From the NCBI RefSeq assembly GCF_937123735.1, contig NZ_CAKZKL010000013.1:1-35694 (forward strand): a stretch of DNA of 35,694 nt, read 5' to 3'. Below the pieces are notes generated by a model. That model ran no database searches and was not told the origin of the DNA. It saw nothing but the letters and a program-made list of their open reading frames with translations. The translations under genes were made by a program, and so were the position numbers. Source of the DNA: an uncultured Lentibacter sp. (lineage in GTDB: Bacteria; Pseudomonadota; Alphaproteobacteria; Rhodobacterales; Rhodobacteraceae). The number at the start of each line of letters is the position of its first letter. Within the stretch, counting starts at the first letter, position 1. Below, in pieces: positions 33,275-35,694 of the stretch.

Positions 33275-35295
33275 GGGGTGGCCTTTCTGATGAGCGCATC
33301 CACGGCAACAGCGCGGTCTGGCGTGCAGAGGAGCGGGTTTATTTCAACTTCGCCAATATGCGGCGCATGTGCAACGACATAGTCTTGCAGCGCAAGGATG
33401 GCGCTTGTGATTGCGTCGATATTGGCGGCGGGTTTGCCGCGGTAGCCTGTGAGCAGCGGCGCGCATTTGAGCTGTGTCAGAGCCTGTTTTATGTCTTGAG
33501 CGCTGACGGGCATGAGCAGCGAGACCGTGTCTGCCAGCAGCTCTGTCAGCACCCCGCCCGCGCCAAGTGTGAGCAACAGGCCATGGGCTTCGTCGCGGGT
33601 CACGCCGATGAGCAGCTCGGCCACTGTGCCTGTGGCCATCTCCTCGATGAGCCAGCTTGTGCCCCCCATTGTCTTGGCGGCGTCCAGCGCGTCTTGGGCT
33701 GTCATCAGGCCAAGCGCCACGCCGCCCGCATCAGACTTATGCGCCATGCCCTCGGCCTTGAGCACGAGCGGGAAGGTGAGGCCTGCGAGTTGCTTGTCCA
33801 GCCCCTCAAGGGCGGTGATCCGCAGAGAGGCAGGCACAGGCACGCCAAAGCGCGCCAGCTCGGCTTTGGAGGCGTGTTCACTGAGGGTTTCGGCAGGGCC
33901 AAGCGCGCCGCCAGTCAGCGGCGGCTCGGGCGTGACTGTGGCGGGCTGTGCGGCCGCCTCGACAGCGGTGATCGCCTCGGTCAGTCCCATGAAGGGCACA
34001 ACGCCTGCGGCCATGAAGCGCGCGGCAACGCCGAGCGGCATAAGCTCGGGCAATGTCGCCACCACACCATAGGGCCGCCCGGTGCTGCGCGCCGCTTCAA
34101 GCACGGCCTCGGTGGCGCAGGCCCAGTCTGCGGCGTCGGTGTGGGGGTAGTCGACAATGGCCAGCGTCATGCCTGTTTCGGGGCCGGCGAGGGCGGCAAA
34201 GGTATCGCTCATGCGCGCCGTGTCACGCCAGATGTAGGTGTGGTAGTCGAGCGGATTGGCGAGCGCGACCTTGGGGCCGAGAGCATCAAACAGGGCCGCG
34301 CGCTGCGCCGCAGACAGGGGTGGAAAACTGAGCGCGCGCCCGTGTGCCGTATCGGCGGCAAGGCTCGCTTCCCCGCCAGAGCAGCTGATCGTTGCAAGGC
34401 TCTGTGTGTCGAGCCGCCCGACCGTGTGCAAAAGCTTGAGTGTCTCCAGAAAGCAGGGAATATCTGGCACGCGGGCGATGCCAAGGCGCGCGAGCAGCGC
34501 ATTGGCGCCTGCATGGCTGCCCGCGAGCGAGGCAGTGTGCGAAACGGTCGCCGCCTGCGCATGTTCCGATTTGCCCACCTTGAGCGCCACAAGCGGGATG
34601 CCCTTGGCGGCGGCTTTGAGCGCCAGCGCGTGCCACTCGGCGGTGTCGCCAAAGCCTTCGATGTGCAGGCCGATGGCGGTGACGCGCGGATCTTCCAGCA
34701 AAGCCATGGCAATCTGCGCCTGCGAGGTCTGCGCCATGTTCCCGCAGGCCACCACATAGGCAATCGGCAGCGCGCGTTTTTGCATGGTAAGGTTGATGGC
34801 GATGTTGGAGCTCTGCGCCAGAATGGCGACACCGCGCTCCACCCGCTGGCAGCCGTGCTGGTCAGGCCAGATTGCAGCACCCTCGAGCGCGTTGATAAAG
34901 CCGTAGCAGTTTGGCCCCAGAATGGGCATATCTCCCGCTGCAGCCACAAGCTCGGCCTGCAAATTGGCCCCGTCGGCAAGCTCCGCCCCGGCCTCGGAAA
35001 ACCCGCTGGCGAAACATACAGCCCCGCCTGAGCCAAGTGCGCGCAGCTCGCGCACCACCTCGATGGTGGCATTGCGGTTTACCCCGATAAAAGCCGCATC
35101 AATCGGCCCGTCCCACTCGGCGAGCCTGCGCACAGCCTGTCGTCCGGCAATCACCTTGCCTTCGGGATGCACAGGGAAAATCTCACCTTCATAGCCAATC
35201 ATTTCGGCCGCCTTGAGGATCGAGGCGCACCACGCTCCACCGCCAATAACGGCAATCGCACGGGGGTTCAAAAGTCTGAAAAGATCACGACCCAT
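33271..35295 (-). CDS. NDP-forming acyl-CoA ligase (acetate-CoA ligase family)
   Basis: 674 residues from the ATG at 35295. Single-chain form of the ADP-forming acyl-CoA synthetases: CoA-binding Rossmann domain (LLNPRAIAVIGGG, FIGVNRNAT), succinyl-CoA-synthetase-like domains with LGPNCYGFIN and the phosphohistidine site TVSHTASLAGS (H253), ISCSGGEASLAAD, and a C-terminal ATP-grasp (PLVLKAEGMAHKSDAGGVALG, VGEVEINPLL-like end). It joins an acid to CoA with ATP or GTP, or runs in reverse to make ATP. Between an acyl-CoA dehydrogenase and a CaiD-like hydratase it likely activates their acid substrate. No strong ribosome site; the A/G-rich tail of a 3'-end repeat (AGAAAGAAAAAG) precedes the ATG. 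Confidence 0.88.
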   Translation of the reverse strand: MGRDLFRLLNPRAIAVIGGGAWCASILKAAEMIGYEGEIFPVHPEGKVIAGRQAVRRLAEWDGPIDAAFIGVNRNATIEVVRELRALGSGGAVCFASGFSEAGAELADGANLQAELVAAAGDMPILGPNCYGFINALEGAAIWPDQHGCQRVERGVAILAQSSNIAINLTMQKRALPIAYVVACGNMAQTSQAQIAMALLEDPRVTAIGLHIEGFGDTAEWHALALKAAAKGIPLVALKVGKSEHAQAATVSHTASLAGSHAGANALLARLGIARVPDIPCFLETLKLLHTVGRLDTQSLATISCSGGEASLAADTAHGRALSFPPLSAAQRAALFDALGPKVALANPLDYHTYIWRDTARMSDTFAALAGPETGMTLAIVDYPHTDAADWACATEAVLEAARSTGRPYGVVATLPELMPLGVAARFMAAGVVPFMGLTEAITAVEAAAQPATVTPEPPLTGGALGPAETLSEHASKAELARFGVPVPASLRITALEGLDKQLAGLTFPLVLKAEGMAHKSDAGGVALGLMTAQDALDAAKTMGGTSWLIEEMATGTVAELLIGVTRDEAHGLLLTLGAGGVLTELLADTVSLLMPVSAQDIKQALTQLKCAPLLTGYRGKPAANIDAITSAILALQDYVVAHAPHIGEVEINPLLCTPDRAVAVDALIRKATP

Positions 35296-35300
35296 AGTCT

Positions 35301-35379
35301 TTTTCTTTCTAAAAATATCCTGGGGGAGTTTGAGGGGGCAAAGCCCCCTCATCACCGCGATTTGGCGAAGCCAAAGCGC
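35301..35379 (-). terminator. Hairpin 3'-end element between acyl-CoA dehydrogenase and ligase
   Basis: On the minus strand: TTTGGC-TTC-GCCAAA (35375-35361) and TGAGGGGGC-TTT-GCCCCCTCA (35351-35331), then CTCCCCCAGGATATTTTTAG and AAAGAAAAAG (to 35301). The order and wording match the element at 11336-11457. Here it lies inside an apparent operon and its tail abuts the ligase start codon. Confidence 0.55.
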
Positions 35380-35385
35380 AAACCC

Positions 35386-35694
35386 TCAGCCACCCAAGGG
35401 CCGCAACAAATCGCGGCTGATGATGTGGCGCTGAATCTCAGATGTCCCTTCCCAGATCCGCTCGACCCGCGCATCGCGCCAGATACGTTCCAGCGGCAGC
35501 TCGTCCATCAGGCCCATGCCACCGTGAATCTGGATCGCTTCATCGGCGACCATCGCAAGCACCTCGGTCGCCTTGAGCTTGGCCATCGACATATCGGCCT
35601 CGGTCACGCTGCCCTGATCAAACTTCCAGCCCGCTTCCCAAGTGAGCAGATTGGCAGCTTTGATTTCGAGCGCCATGTCGGCGAGCTTGAAGGA
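35386..35694 (-). CDS. Acyl-CoA dehydrogenase, C-terminal part (5' end missing)
   Basis: The frame is open through the right edge (SFKLAD precedes the first Met), so only the last 102 codons are present. This is the C-terminal helical domain of a flavin acyl-CoA dehydrogenase: DEAIQIHGGMGLMDELPLER followed by IWRDARVERIWEGTSEIQRHIISRDLL, the FAD/dimer contact region. It is oxidising in most family members; the CaiD-like gene downstream recalls crotonobetainyl-CoA reductase CaiA, but the catalytic Glu lies outside the window. It is followed by a hairpin element and the acyl-CoA ligase. Confidence 0.92.
   Translation of the reverse strand, partial: SFKLADMALEIKAANLLTWEAGWKFDQGSVTEADMSMAKLKATEVLAMVADEAIQIHGGMGLMDELPLERIWRDARVERIWEGTSEIQRHIISRDLLRPLGG

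Noticed and set aside
33358..35031. 557-codon open frame on the plus strand
   Set aside because: Lies wholly antisense to the NDP-forming ligase, whose motifs are intact. The translation is Gly/His/Arg/Cys-rich with no domain, a usual mirror frame in GC-rich DNA.

Overview
The window looks like chromosomal DNA of a marine-type alphaproteobacterium of the Rhodobacteraceae (Roseobacter group). The grounds are the high GC content, the dense single-strand operons with 4-8 base overlaps, and gene neighbourhoods typical of that family: rsmB/heparinase-like/purH/lspA/DUF3035/M16/M16, dapB next to rbfA, and rbfA/phosphodiester glycosidase/truB. The genus cannot be fixed from this sequence alone. I see about 35 protein genes, two of them cut by the window edges. 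I see no tRNA, rRNA, IS element, prophage or CRISPR array, and no obvious transcription factor gene.

Layout. (1) 1-2081 (+): 3' part of a one-and-a-half-domain aldehyde dehydrogenase, followed by a 366-base gene-free stretch packed with palindromic repeats. (2) 11079-2448 (-): a run reading rsmB, heparinase II/III-like protein, purH, lspA, DUF3035 lipoprotein, active M16 protease, inactive M16 partner. It ends in an intrinsic terminator. (3) 11143-11322 (+): a 59-codon SDHAF4/DUF1674 gene, divergent from rsmB. (4) 12287-11478 (-) dapB, divergent from rbfA, an NAGPA-type phosphodiester glycosidase, truB and a His-rich membrane-anchored protein (12376-15043, +). (5) 15985-15047 (-) pirin. (6) 19395-16072 (-): tungstate ABC transporter tupBCA, then lrgA-lrgB. 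(7) 19523-22022 (+): 5-oxoprolinase pxpB-pxpC-pxpA. (8) dapA (-), soluble lytic transglycosylase (+) and an EamA exporter (-). (9) A divergent pair, mnmD (-) and an MnmC-type FAD oxidoreductase (+), which together correspond to a split MnmC. (10) HTD2/mesaconyl-CoA hydratase-like dehydratase (-) and a VOC protein (+). (11) ugd (+) meeting a membrane-bound nucleotide-sugar dehydratase (-), both for surface polysaccharide precursors. (12) 35694-32495 (-): acyl-CoA dehydrogenase (partial), NDP-forming acyl-CoA ligase and CaiD-like enoyl-CoA hydratase, which look like one CoA-thioester catabolic unit.

Most of the content is housekeeping: lysine and peptidoglycan precursors, purines, lipoprotein maturation, tRNA and rRNA modification. 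I do not see a defence or mobile system. The features most worth a second look are: a hairpin-rich 3'-end element that recurs at four gene ends; the palindrome cluster at 2088-2361; a His-rich protein with an exact internal duplication; the split MnmC pair; the heparinase-like protein without a signal peptide inside a core operon; and the aldehyde dehydrogenase whose second domain has lost its catalytic half.
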